From assembly GCA_021769025.1 (NCBI GenBank), contig JAETTS010000181.1, positions 1-6,924 of the forward strand: a DNA stretch of 6,924 bases. Direction: 5' to 3'. The position numbers and the translations under genes are program-made. This stretch comes from Enterocloster bolteae. Its GTDB lineage: Bacteria > Bacillota_A > Clostridia > Lachnospirales > Lachnospiraceae. Shown here piece after piece: positions 1 through 5,831 of the stretch. The stretch's first letter is position 1, and every line of letters starts with the position of its first letter. The notes beneath the pieces are model-generated. The model saw only the letters and a program-made list of their open reading frames with translations. It did not search any database and had not been told where the DNA came from.

Positions 1-51
1 CCACGTCAGCACTTAGCGCACGTTTTTTGGGCGCTTAGTACTGTTACGTGG
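1..51. repeat. Long imperfect inverted repeat (hairpin element) beyond the 3' end of hflX
   Basis: Positions 1-19 pair with 31-51. CCACGT (1-6) pairs with ACGTGG (46-51), and CAG-ACT-TAGCGC-type arms pair inward with two mismatches and a two-base bulge (TT, 44-45). That leaves 19 positions per arm around an 11-base loop (20-30) containing a T6 run. There is no T-tract just outside either arm, so it is not a canonical intrinsic terminator. The half-site core is CTTAGCGC / GCGCTTAG. Bases 52-127, up to the hflX stop, hold a short TCCG-AAG-CGGA hairpin (92-102) and nothing else I recognise. It could be a protein-binding palindrome, a dispersed extragenic repeat, or the 3' structure of a neighbouring transcript. 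The pairing is directly visible; the role is unknown. Confidence 0.5.
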
Positions 52-127
52 AAACCTGGCGAAAGCTTGTCGGAAGACATTCTACAATCCCTCCGAAGCG
101 GACCTTACAGGATATCTCTCACCTGCA

Positions 128-1375
128 TTACACCAATCCCCCATAAAGTTCTGCGGGAACATAGGCCTTCACCCGTATCCCGTCCTCTGTATACGCTTCC
201 TCCAGCAGTTCTCCAAACTTGCGAATCTGCTGGATCCTTCCGGCCTCCTGATAGGAATATGTTCTCTCCAGATAAACCTTCTGATTTCTCAGGATGGTCT
301 CCAGCGTATCCAAAAGCGCATCCATCCCGTCCCCGGACAATGCGGAGATCTTCACCTGGTAATCCGCCGCCAAATCCTTTAAAATCACCTGCTGCTCCAG
401 CTTATCCATCTTATTAAATACCGTCACCACAATCTTGTCCGCCGCCTTTAGCTGCTTTAACGTCTCATAGACAATGTGCATCTGCATATCCATCTGCGGA
501 TTGGAACTGTCCACCACATGCAGAATGATATCACAGTAGCAGGCCTCTTCCAGAGTGCTTTTAAATGCATCAATCAGATGATGGGGCAGCTTGCGGATAA
601 ATCCAACCGTATCAGTCAGAAGGATCTGCTGCCCACTGGGAAGCTCCAGCTTCCTTGTGGTGGGATCCAGAGTGGCAAACAGTTTATCCTCCGCCAGAAT
701 CCCGGCATCCGTCAGGTAATTTAGCAGCGTGGATTTCCCGGCATTGGTATACCCGACAATGGCTGCTACCTGAATATGGCTCCGCTCTCTCTGCTGGCGC
801 AGGACTTCCCTATGGCGCACCACATCCCGCAATTCTTCCTTCAGCTGTCCGATGCGCTCATGGATCAGACGGCGGTCCATCTCCAGCTTCTTCTCTCCCG
901 GGCCTCTGGTGCCAATGCCGCCTCCCAGACGGGATAAAGAATTGCGAAGACCCACCAGACGAGCGGCACGGTACTTTAACTGCGCCAGCTCCACCTGAAT
1001 CTTTCCTTCCCTTGTATTGGCCCTGGCCGCGAAGATGTCCAGAATCACCATAGTACGGTCCATCACCTTGGTATCCAGGGCATCTTCCAGATTACGCAGC
1101 TGAGCCGGGGACAATTCATCGTCACAAACGATTCCCGTGGCCTCCAGTTCCCAGAGCTGCTCCTTTATCTCATCGATCTTTCCTTTTCCCAGATACGTTC
1201 CAGGGTGAACCCTTTCCCTTTTCTGGATCACCTTTGCAGCGACAATGCCGCCTGCCGTCTGAACCAATTCTTCCAATTCATCCAGACAGGCCTCCGTGTC
1301 ATCCCCTTCATTGGTCTGAACCGCAACAAGAATGACTCGTTCCTCTATCTCTTTCAGTTCAATCAATTCTGCCAC
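128..1375 (-). CDS. hflX: HflX, ribosome-associated GTPase
   Basis: This 415-residue protein of the Obg-HflX GTPase family has the usual full length. The N-terminal HflX domain (about 15-200) includes the glycine-rich GGIGTRGPGEKKLE segment (152-165) and is followed by a basic coiled stretch. The G domain has G1 GYTNAGKS (208-215), G3 DTVG (255-258), G4 NKMD (321-324) and G5 SALSG (344-348). The C-terminus ends in a short domain with VKAYVPAELYG. Family members bind the 50S subunit and split or rescue stalled ribosomes under heat or antibiotic stress, acting in the cytoplasm. The start is GTG, supported by AGGAG seven bases upstream. The stop is TAA at 128-130. It lies 115 bases downstream of the lipoprotein gene with no convincing promoter of its own between them, so read-through from upstream is possible. 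No clear terminator follows it. Identity is secure. Confidence 0.96.
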   Translation of the reverse strand: MAELIELKEIEERVILVAVQTNEGDDTEACLDELEELVQTAGGIVAAKVIQKRERVHPGTYLGKGKIDEIKEQLWELEATGIVCDDELSPAQLRNLEDALDTKVMDRTMVILDIFAARANTREGKIQVELAQLKYRAARLVGLRNSLSRLGGGIGTRGPGEKKLEMDRRLIHERIGQLKEELRDVVRHREVLRQQRERSHIQVAAIVGYTNAGKSTLLNYLTDAGILAEDKLFATLDPTTRKLELPSGQQILLTDTVGFIRKLPHHLIDAFKSTLEEACYCDIILHVVDSSNPQMDMQMHIVYETLKQLKAADKIVVTVFNKMDKLEQQVILKDLAADYQVKISALSGDGMDALLDTLETILRNQKVYLERTYSYQEAGRIQQIRKFGELLEEAYTEDGIRVKAYVPAELYGGLV

Positions 1376-1490
1376 TTACTGTCTCCTTTTTCTTCCCCGC
1401 AGGGTGAACTCCCCACTGTCTAACGCCAATGAGGGGCTGTAGCCTTATTTCAAAGTGATCGTATCAACGAAATGCCGGCAGGACACAGGC

Positions 1491-2258
1491 TTATCTGGTT
1501 TTTAAAAAAGCAATCTCTTTATCAATCTCCGGACTGCTCCCAAATTCAGCGGCATAGGCTTCCAGACATCCCAATGCGCTGGCAAAGTCTGACTTCTTCT
1601 CATAGACCAAAGCCTGATGGTACAGAAGTTCTCCTTTACAGGTTTCATCTCCCAGAAGCATCCCTTTTTCAAAATATCCCAGTGCCTGGTCATAGTTTCC
1701 TGCATCCAGTTCACAGATTCCCATTCGGTTATATAATTCTCCGCTTTGGACTCCCCCATTCACAGCCTGGGTATAAAGTTCCATCGCCTCATCAAATCGC
1801 TCCCCATCTGTCAGGGCCTGTCCCACGATCAAAACTGCCTGAGCCGCCTCCGGAGCATCCGGCTTTTGTTCATATGCACGTCTGTACTCATCCAAAGCCT
1901 CTGTCGGCTTGCCCATCTTTCCATGAAGCATGCTCATCCGGTACAGGTACTCTGTCCTTTCCTCATCTATCTGGCATAAGATCTCATAGGTATGGGCAGA
2001 CGCTTCATAATCTGCGGCTCCTGCCTCTGCTTCCGCCCGGTACTTCAGGATGTCTCTCTCAAACTCTCCGACCAACTTATTGGATTTTGCCAACGCCTGG
2101 TCAAAAGACTGGATAGCTCCCTCAAAATCACCGGCATTTAGCTGTTCGATTCCGGTGGTTCGAAATGTATACTTTTCTTTTGAATTTCCTGAACATCCGC
2201 TGGCCAATACCTGTACTGTCAACAGAAGCACCGCCAGCCTGCGTATTGTTCTCCTCAT
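1491..2258 (-). CDS. TPR-repeat lipoprotein
   Basis: The product is a 255-residue exported protein. It begins with a basic n-region (MRRTIRR), a hydrophobic stretch, and a lipobox ending at Cys22 (LASGC). This predicts signal peptidase II cleavage and anchoring to the outer face of the cytoplasmic membrane. The rest is almost entirely tetratricopeptide repeats: about six helix pairs at roughly 30-59, 69-98, 102-134, 141-169, 173-204 and 209-241, with the small/aromatic TPR pattern (for example GNYDQALGYFEKG). TPR arrays bind other proteins; the partner is not evident. The ATG at 2258 is chosen because AGGGAGAG sits six bases upstream and it puts the signal peptide at the N-terminus. A GTG 57 bases further up would add 19 residues before the signal. 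It lies between dut and hflX on the same strand. Function beyond a scaffold or assembly role is unknown. Confidence 0.88.
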   Translation of the reverse strand: MRRTIRRLAVLLLTVQVLASGCSGNSKEKYTFRTTGIEQLNAGDFEGAIQSFDQALAKSNKLVGEFERDILKYRAEAEAGAADYEASAHTYEILCQIDEERTEYLYRMSMLHGKMGKPTEALDEYRRAYEQKPDAPEAAQAVLIVGQALTDGERFDEAMELYTQAVNGGVQSGELYNRMGICELDAGNYDQALGYFEKGMLLGDETCKGELLYHQALVYEKKSDFASALGCLEAYAAEFGSSPEIDKEIAFLKTR

Positions 2259-2400
2259 CCCATTCTCTCCCTGTTTCTTGAGCAATCCGTATCCTTTGAA
2301 TATCTGGCCTTTCACTTAGCAATGTATCAGGCACCTCCGGAAGATTCCCTGTTGTTGCTTTGCTTTTGCCGCGTCTCTGGAGATTACTCCTCTGCGCCCT

Positions 2401-2835
2401 TTATTGAATCCCTGTACTTCCAATTCCACCTCGATCCGCATCTAAAAGCTGCGGCATCTCCTCAAAAGCAAGTGGCGGCTGGTGTTCCATGATCCGGAAC
2501 TGGCAGATCCTGTCATTCACTTTAATCTCCGTGTCCCTCAGGGCATACGCCGGGAAGAACCACTGATCCTTGTCTCCGCAGTAAGTTTCATCGATTACTC
2601 CATAATGATTGGTCTGGATAACACCGAAATTCTTAAACGTAGAACTTCTGGGCACGATATGGGCCTCATACCCCTTAGGCAGCTTCATAGCCACTCCCAG
2701 CGGAATCAGCTTAAACTCTCCGGCTTTCAGACATACATCCTCCGCTGCCCGAAGATCAATCCAATCGGATTTTCCTCCTATGTATGCCAGTTTCTCAATT
2801 TTATCTGAAAAATACTTGATTTTTATTGTCTCCAC
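2401..2835 (-). CDS. dut: dUTP diphosphatase (trimeric dUTPase)
   Basis: This enzyme hydrolyses dUTP to dUMP and pyrophosphate in the cytoplasm, keeping uracil out of DNA and supplying dUMP for thymidylate synthesis. The 144-residue length fits the homotrimeric family. All five motifs are visible: I DLRAA (27-31), II PRSS (62-65), [16 protein letters not shown] (76-88) with catalytic Asp82 and the base-stacking Tyr85, [10 protein letters not shown] (108-115), and V RGGIGSTG (135-142). Motif V has Ile where many family members have Phe (GFGSTG); that residue normally stacks on the substrate base from a neighbouring subunit. The start is GTG, with GGGAGG eight bases upstream. The stop is TAA. 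The upstream region is unusually rich in promoter and repeat signals. A dCTP deaminase-like relative is less likely because motif III is that of dUTPase. Confidence 0.93.
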   Translation of the reverse strand: METIKIKYFSDKIEKLAYIGGKSDWIDLRAAEDVCLKAGEFKLIPLGVAMKLPKGYEAHIVPRSSTFKNFGVIQTNHYGVIDETYCGDKDQWFFPAYALRDTEIKVNDRICQFRIMEHQPPLAFEEMPQLLDADRGGIGSTGIQ

Positions 2836-2836
2836 T

Positions 2837-2926
2837 TCAAAGGCCTCCCTTCATCTTTCCAATTAAGAAGATTCCCTGCGGCGCTGGTATCTTCTCTACA
2901 GAGATTATATCATGTCCTCCGGACAT
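2837..2926 (-). CDS. Possible 29-residue leader ORF just upstream of dut
   Basis: An ATG at 2926 is preceded by GGAGG four bases away (2931-2935). It opens 29 codons ending in TGA at 2837-2839, one base before the dut GTG. The dut ribosome binding site lies inside its last codons, an arrangement that would allow translational coupling. The predicted peptide is gly/ile/lys-rich ([20 protein letters not shown], then nine more residues) and resembles nothing I know. Against it, the frame also covers a strong -10-like element and a direct-repeat copy, so the sequence may be purely regulatory. If transcription starts at the proximal promoter, the ATG is not in the message. Low confidence as a real gene. 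Confidence 0.25.
   Translation of the reverse strand: MSGGHDIISVEKIPAPQGIFLIGKMKGGL
2882..2910 (-). repeat. Direct repeat copy A (proximal promoter-like module)
   Basis: This 29-base copy matches copy B (2993-3021) at 25 positions, and the two are offset by exactly 111 bases. On the minus strand it reads TATAATCTC-TGTA-GAGAAG then ATACCAGCG. Three of the four differences fall in the four bases between TCTC and GAGA, so the small inverted repeat is kept while its loop varies. This suggests a regulatory or RNA-hairpin element at the transcript start rather than plain coding sequence. Confidence 0.75.
2904..2912 (-). promoter_or_regulatory. Proximal extended -10 promoter candidate for dut
   Basis: The minus strand reads TGATATAAT: a perfect -10 hexamer (2904-2909) with the TGn extension. 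At a 17-base spacing the -35 position reads GGAAGC, which is poor, so activity would rest on the extended -10 or an activator. A start about seven bases downstream would give a leader of roughly 60 bases before dut. The spacer is filled by the palindrome at 2911-2927, a sensible place for a repressor. Confidence 0.5.
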
Positions 2927-2927
2927 G
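2911..2927. promoter_or_regulatory. Perfect 7+7 palindrome, operator candidate
   Basis: CATGTCC-TCC-GGACATG on the plus strand has perfect seven-base arms around three bases. It occupies the spacer between the proximal -10 and its -35 position and also covers the ATG of the possible leader ORF. It could be a dimeric regulator site, or a hairpin in a transcript from the distal promoter that sequesters the leader start. The binding factor is unknown. Confidence 0.4.
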
Positions 2928-2949
2928 CTTCCTCCGGGGAATGCACATA

Positions 2950-2989
2950 ATTTGCCAAGGAAATTGTCCATCTTCGCCGGACGGCAAAT
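2950..2989. repeat. Inverted repeat between the two promoter-like modules
   Basis: ATTTGCC (2950-2956) and GGCAAAT (2983-2989) are perfect seven-base arms separated by 26 bases. An inner four-base GTCC/GGAC pair (minus strand) also fits within the loop. It lies downstream of the distal promoter on the minus strand, so it would form in the long dut leader RNA. There is no T-tract after it, so it is not a terminator. Seven-base arms this far apart can occur by chance. Confidence 0.3.
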
Positions 2990-2992
2990 CAA

Positions 2993-3021
2993 CGCTGGTA
3001 TCTTCTCTGTCGAGATTATAC
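2993..3021 (-). repeat. Direct repeat copy B (distal promoter-like module)
   Basis: This is the second copy of the 29-base repeat. On the minus strand it reads TATAATCTC-GACA-GAGAAG then ATACCAGCG, with the loop differing from copy A and both four-base arms conserved. Upstream of the -10, both copies continue with a related stretch (GGACAT / GGACTTAT), which differs by a two-base indel. Confidence 0.75.
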
Positions 3022-3043
3022 CATAAGTCCCCTCCCTTTTCTA
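3015..3043 (-). promoter_or_regulatory. Distal extended -10 promoter candidate for dut
   Basis: The minus strand reads TGGTATAAT, a perfect -10 (3015-3020) with TGn extension. A -35 of TAGAAA (3038-3043, four of six consensus bases) sits at 17-base spacing. A start near 3008 would give dut a leader of about 170 bases containing the inverted repeat at 2950-2989, the palindrome at 2911-2927 and the possible leader ORF. It lies between the end of the Uma2 gene and dut, so dut is probably transcribed independently of that gene. Confidence 0.6.
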
Positions 3044-3078
3044 CTGAATCTTGAAAGAAACAGCGGACTGCTGCCCTC

Positions 3079-3846
3079 TCACAGATCAAATTCTTCGAAA
3101 TCAATAATCAGATCCTCATAAATCCCCACCGGTACCTTATCTTTGAACCCATAAATCTTTATATCCATCTCCTCTCCCTGAAATTGGTATGTGACGATCT
3201 TCTCCTTGAACGGATCAATGACCCAGTACTCCCTCACCCCTGCATTCCAGTATTTCTGAAGTTTTAAGGTATAATCCTTTTTTCCTGTACTCTCCGAAAT
3301 CACCTCCGCTACAAAATCCGGGGCACCTTTCATCCCTTTCTCGTCCAGGCGCTCTGTATGGCACACAATAGCCAAATCCGGTTGAACCACAGTTCGGTCA
3401 TCCTCATCCAGGCGCACATCAAAGGGAGCTGCATAGACCCGGCAATTTCCTTTTTTCTTTCGAAGATAATCCTTTACAAAGTAATGCAACTCTCCCAATA
3501 TTTCCTGATGCATGCGCCCTGGCGCTGCCATATAGTAAAACTCCCCATCGATCAATTCTGCCCGCACCTTCTCTGGAAGGGCATAATAGTCCTTTATCGT
3601 ATACTCTGCCCCATATCTTGCAGGCTCTTCCCGCACCATACTGGTATAAGGTCCATCTGCATCGTGATAAAAATACATCCCCAGCACAGTCTCCAATGCC
3701 AGAAGCGTGCTGTATTTTGGTGACTTGGTGGCTCCACTGAATATCTTATTGATTGTACCCAAAGGCACTCCTGACCGTTCTGCCAACTCCTGATTCGTCA
3801 GATGAAGTTCTTTTTTCCTCTGCCTCATCTTCTCCAGATTCATCAT
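3079..3846 (-). CDS. XRE-type HTH / Uma2 family (PD-(D/E)XK-like) fusion protein
   Basis: The product is a 255-residue two-domain protein. Residues 5-57 form an XRE/Cro-type helix-turn-helix (LTNQELAERSGVPLGTINKI recognition region). Residues 82-250 match the Uma2 (DUF820) family, a predicted restriction-endonuclease-fold domain. Visible signatures are ELIDGEFYYMAAPGRMHQ (97-114), QPDLAIV (155-161, Asp157), APDFVAEVIS (175-184, Glu181), a following Lys-rich helix, and GVREYWVIDP (203-212). Asp157 and Glu181 are the expected metal ligands, so the nuclease site appears intact. Two adjacent ATGs (3846, 3843) follow a strong GGAGGGG site; the stop is TGA at 3079-3081. It has its own promoter with a palindrome over the -35, fitting autoregulation by its HTH domain. 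Uma2 proteins are common and multicopy in some genomes, but their biological role is not established; nuclease activity is predicted only. Confidence 0.87.
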   Translation of the reverse strand: MMNLEKMRQRKKELHLTNQELAERSGVPLGTINKIFSGATKSPKYSTLLALETVLGMYFYHDADGPYTSMVREEPARYGAEYTIKDYYALPEKVRAELIDGEFYYMAAPGRMHQEILGELHYFVKDYLRKKKGNCRVYAAPFDVRLDEDDRTVVQPDLAIVCHTERLDEKGMKGAPDFVAEVISESTGKKDYTLKLQKYWNAGVREYWVIDPFKEKIVTYQFQGEEMDIKIYGFKDKVPVGIYEDLIIDFEEFDL

Positions 3847-3931
3847 ACGCTCCCCTCCATTTCTTTGTTTTCTCCATCACATCCGTTTTAGTACACCCTG
3901 AATGACTGCTCTTCATTCCCTTCTTGTCTTT

Positions 3932-3960
3932 ATTATATGTTTATTACCGTCAACGGTCAA
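3932..3960 (-). promoter_or_regulatory. Promoter of the HTH-Uma2 gene
   Basis: The minus strand has TTGACC (3955-3960), a 17-base spacer, and TATAAT (3932-3937), close to a full sigma-A consensus. Transcription would start near 3925 and leave a leader of about 80 bases before the ATG at 3846. Confidence 0.75.
3946..3957. promoter_or_regulatory. Small palindrome over the -35, possible operator
   Basis: ACCGT-CA-ACGGT is a perfect 5+2+5 palindrome that overlaps the -35 of the HTH-Uma2 promoter. The minus strand also reads as two near-tandem TTGAC(C/G)G units. Position and size suit an XRE-type dimer, so self-repression is a reasonable inference. No protein-DNA evidence can be drawn from sequence alone. 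Confidence 0.35.
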
Positions 3961-4012
3961 GTACTTTATCTTGTTTTATCCTTCTTCTTATCTTCCAGAT
4001 CAAATATTTATC

Positions 4013-4041
4013 TTGAAAGAATGCCCTTCCTATGTTATGAT
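4013..4041 (+). promoter_or_regulatory. Promoter of the receiver-domain gene
   Basis: TTGAAA (4013-4018), a 17-base spacer and TATGAT (4036-4041) form a good sigma-A type promoter. A start near 4048 gives a leader of about 30 bases before the ATG at 4079. This supports the short form of the protein rather than the longer open frame that begins at 3902. Confidence 0.7.
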
Positions 4042-4078
4042 GATTAACGGTTTCAATATAGACTTCGGAGAAATGGAT

Positions 4079-4483
4079 ATGGAATTGAATGTGATTGTAG
4101 TAGATAATTCTGTGGATTTAAAAGAACGGCTGACAAGAATTTTAAGCAGTATGGACGGTGTAACCGTACAGGGCATCTTCGACGATGCCGTAGCTGCTAT
4201 GCAGTATATAGAAGAACACCCTCTGGATCTAGTCTTTTCTGATGTGGTGATGCCAGAGATCAGTGGAATTACTCTGGCTTCCGCCATTTACAGCCGCCCT
4301 GTCCACCCGGAAGTGGTGCTTCTGTCGGGAATACCTGGCTTTTCCCTGGAAGCCTGGAAGATCCGGGCCTTTGGCTTTATCATCAAACCCTACACAACCG
4401 CTCAGATCCGCCAGATCATAAAACTATACCGAACAGCAAAGTCAGAGGGAACTCTGGACAGTGATGTGGTGAGACAGGTTTAA
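4079..4483 (+). CDS. Stand-alone response regulator receiver (CheY-like) protein
   Basis: The product is a 134-residue protein made almost wholly of one receiver domain. It has Asp9 at the end of strand 1 (VIVVDNS), the phosphoacceptor Asp55 in FSDVVMP, Ser83 at the end of strand 4 (VVLLSG), Lys103 in FIIKPY, and aromatic Tyr105. The usual first-strand acidic pair is Asp-Asn here, so one metal-binding acidic residue is replaced, although Asp13 is close by. After the domain there is only a tail of about 20 residues, with no DNA-binding or enzymatic output. It probably works by phosphorylation-dependent protein contact, or as a relay or phosphate sink for a kinase encoded elsewhere. The start is ATG at 4079 with CGGAG eight bases upstream; an ATG at 4073 is too close to that site. 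It is divergent from the HTH-Uma2 gene and convergent with the copper ATPase. No partner histidine kinase is in the window. Confidence 0.85.
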   Translation: MELNVIVVDNSVDLKERLTRILSSMDGVTVQGIFDDAVAAMQYIEEHPLDLVFSDVVMPEISGITLASAIYSRPVHPEVVLLSGIPGFSLEAWKIRAFGFIIKPYTTAQIRQIIKLYRTAKSEGTLDSDVVRQV

Positions 4484-4497
4484 CTTCTTCGGATTGG

Positions 4498-4540
4498 AAA
4501 AAGGAGGCTTTTGCGCCCCTGGCGCTGCCTCCCTTTCATA
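4498..4540 (-). terminator. Intrinsic terminator after the copper ATPase (possibly bidirectional)
   Basis: GGAGGC (4503-4508) pairs with GCCTCC (4527-4532), and an inner GCGCC (4513-4517) pairs with GGCGC (4521-4525) around a three-base loop. An AAAA/T bulge lies on one side. On the minus strand the stem is followed by TTTTT (4498-4502), the classic form, about 27 bases past the ATPase stop. On the plus strand the tail is only CTTTCAT, so termination of the receiver gene would be weaker. Confidence 0.8.
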
Positions 4541-4559
4541 AACCAATCTTTCCGCCTGC

Positions 4560-4769
4560 CTACTGTACAGACACAACCTTATAATCCTGCTCTTCTACAG
4601 CCTTTCTCAGCGTATCTTCCGCGATGTCCCCCCTTAATGTTACCACCGCCGTGCCATTTTCATGGCTTACGACAGCCTCGTTTACCTCCGGCAGGGCTTC
4701 CAGACATTTTTTTACTCTTGCCTCGCAGTGTCCGCACATCATTCCCTCAATCTTCATTGTTTTTGTCAT
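4560..4769 (-). CDS. Possible internal copZ: CopZ-like copper chaperone from an in-frame internal start
   Basis: Within the copA 3' end, an ATG at 4769 is preceded by AGGAG (4779-4783) nine bases away in an A-rich stretch. It opens exactly 69 codons, the usual size of free CopZ/Atx1-like chaperones. The product starts [20 protein letters not shown], with the CxxC Cu(I) site at Cys12/Cys15, and ends in DYKVVSVQ. In full-length relatives this HMA domain is fused to the ATPase. Here both a fused and a free form are possible from one frame, and the free form would survive the upstream deletion if the message is still made. CopZ-type proteins carry Cu+ to CopA or the CsoR/CopY regulator in the cytoplasm. 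Independent translation is an inference from the spacing and length only. Confidence 0.45.
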   Translation of the reverse strand: MTKTMKIEGMMCGHCEARVKKCLEALPEVNEAVVSHENGTAVVTLRGDIAEDTLRKAVEEQDYKVVSVQ

Positions 4770-5831
4770 GGTTTTGTTCTCCTTTTCTTTTCCCTTTGAT
4801 TTTATTTTTTTGTCTCTTTTCCAATTTCTCATATCGAACCAATTCAGCCTTAATGCGTTGGTTACCACACAGAAACTGGAGAGGCTCATGGCTGCAGCGC
4901 CGAACATGGGATTTAATTTCCATCCAAAGATAGGATACCACACGCCGGCTGCCAGCGGAATTCCTACTACATTGTAGAAAAATGCCCAGAACAGATTCTC
5001 ATGAATATTGCGCAGAGCCGCCCGGCTTAGTCGGATCGCCGCCGGGACATCGCTTAAGCGGCTTTTCATCAGCACCACATCCGCTGCGTCGATGGCCACA
5101 TCTGTTCCTGCCCCGATGGCGATTCCAATATCCGCCCTGGTAAGAGCCGGGGCATCATTGATCCCGTCACCTACCATAGCTGTCCTTCCCTGTTCTTTTA
5201 AGGAACGGATTACCTGCTCTTTCCCGTCTGGAAGCACACCTGCAATCACCTGGTCTACCCCAGCCTGGGCTCCGACAGCCTTGGCGGTTCTCTCATTATC
5301 CCCTGTCAGCATAACCACGCGTATCCCCATATTCTGAAGTTCTTTTACTGCCTGGGGACTGTCTTCCTTGATCGTATCCGCCACTGCAATGATTCCTGCC
5401 AGTGTTCCTCCAATACTGAAAAACAGCGGTGTCTTCCCCTGTTGGGCCAACTGTTCTGCCTGCTGCTTCATCTTCTGGGACACCTGGGTCTGGCTGCTTA
5501 TGAAGGCCAGATTCCCACCGCATAAGGCCGTGCTATCCAAAATAGCCCTCAGTCCGTTTCCCGGAAGAGCGTGGAAATCGGATACCTCCGATATCTTTGT
5601 TCCCAACTCTTCTCCCTTCTTAAGCACAGCCTTTGCAAGAGGATGCTCGCTCCTCTTCTCCAGGGCACAGGCAGCACCAAGAAGCTGTGTCTCGTCGAAG
5701 CCATCCGCCGGTATCATGTCTGTCACCTTGGGTTCTCCGCTGGTGATGGTTCCGGTCTTATCTAAGGCTACAATCTCCACCTTCCCTGCTTCTTCCAGTG
5801 AAACTGCAGTCTTAAAAAGGATTCCATACTC
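4560..5831 (-). CDS. 3' fragment of copA: P/N domains, TM7-8, C-terminal HMA domain
   Basis: This is the in-frame part after the junction, starting at [14 protein letters not shown]. Visible in order are the phosphorylation motif DKTGT, the nucleotide-domain SEHP motif, TGDNERTA, and [10 protein letters not shown] followed by [14 protein letters not shown]. Then come two membrane segments ([32 protein letters not shown]), a lysine-rich linker, and an HMA domain with [11 protein letters not shown]. The open frame extends to 5882, but those first codons are a shifted reading of the upstream A-domain region, so the M there is not a true start. No ribosome binding site fits this fragment as a whole. 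Only its last 69 codons have their own start signal. The stop is TAG at 4560-4562. Confidence 0.75.
   Translation of the reverse strand, partial: EYGILFKTAVSLEEAGKVEIVALDKTGTITSGEPKVTDMIPADGFDETQLLGAACALEKRSEHPLAKAVLKKGEELGTKISEVSDFHALPGNGLRAILDSTALCGGNLAFISSQTQVSQKMKQQAEQLAQQGKTPLFFSIGGTLAGIIAVADTIKEDSPQAVKELQNMGIRVVMLTGDNERTAKAVGAQAGVDQVIAGVLPDGKEQVIRSLKEQGRTAMVGDGINDAPALTRADIGIAIGAGTDVAIDAADVVLMKSRLSDVPAAIRLSRAALRNIHENLFWAFFYNVVGIPLAAGVWYPIFGWKLNPMFGAAAMSLSSFCVVTNALRLNWFDMRNWKRDKKIKSKGKEKENKTMTKTMKIEGMMCGHCEARVKKCLEALPEVNEAVVSHENGTAVVTLRGDIAEDTLRKAVEEQDYKVVSVQ

Noticed and set aside
1376..1490. Promoter for hflX (TTGATA in the gap on the minus strand)
   Set aside because: No acceptable -10 lies 16-18 bases downstream.
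655..2116. Long plus-strand frames opposite hflX and the lipoprotein (up to 214 codons)
   Set aside because: They are antisense to genes with clear domains and motifs. Their Pro/Ser/His-rich translations and missing ribosome binding sites mark them as shadows.
2259..2315. GTG start at 2315 for the TPR lipoprotein
   Set aside because: It would put 19 unrelated residues ahead of the signal peptide, and the nearest Shine-Dalgarno is about 17 bases away. The ATG at 2258 has a well-spaced site.
2128..2334. 68-codon minus-strand frame between dut and the lipoprotein
   Set aside because: It overlaps the lipoprotein N-terminus in another frame, starts at a poorly placed GTG, and its composition looks random.
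3053..3076. Terminator after the Uma2 gene (CAGC/GCTG stem with a TTTCTTTC tail on the minus strand)
   Set aside because: The stem has only four Watson-Crick pairs plus wobbles and the tail is interrupted. It is too weak to list as a feature.
2910..3104. 64-codon minus-strand frame over the dut upstream region
   Set aside because: It overlaps the end of the Uma2 gene, has no ribosome binding site and runs through the promoter-like repeats.
3902..4078. 59-residue N-terminal extension of the receiver protein (open frame from 3902)
   Set aside because: The extension has no ribosome binding site and covers both divergent promoters. The ATG at 4079 has CGGAG at eight bases and begins exactly at the first strand of the receiver fold.
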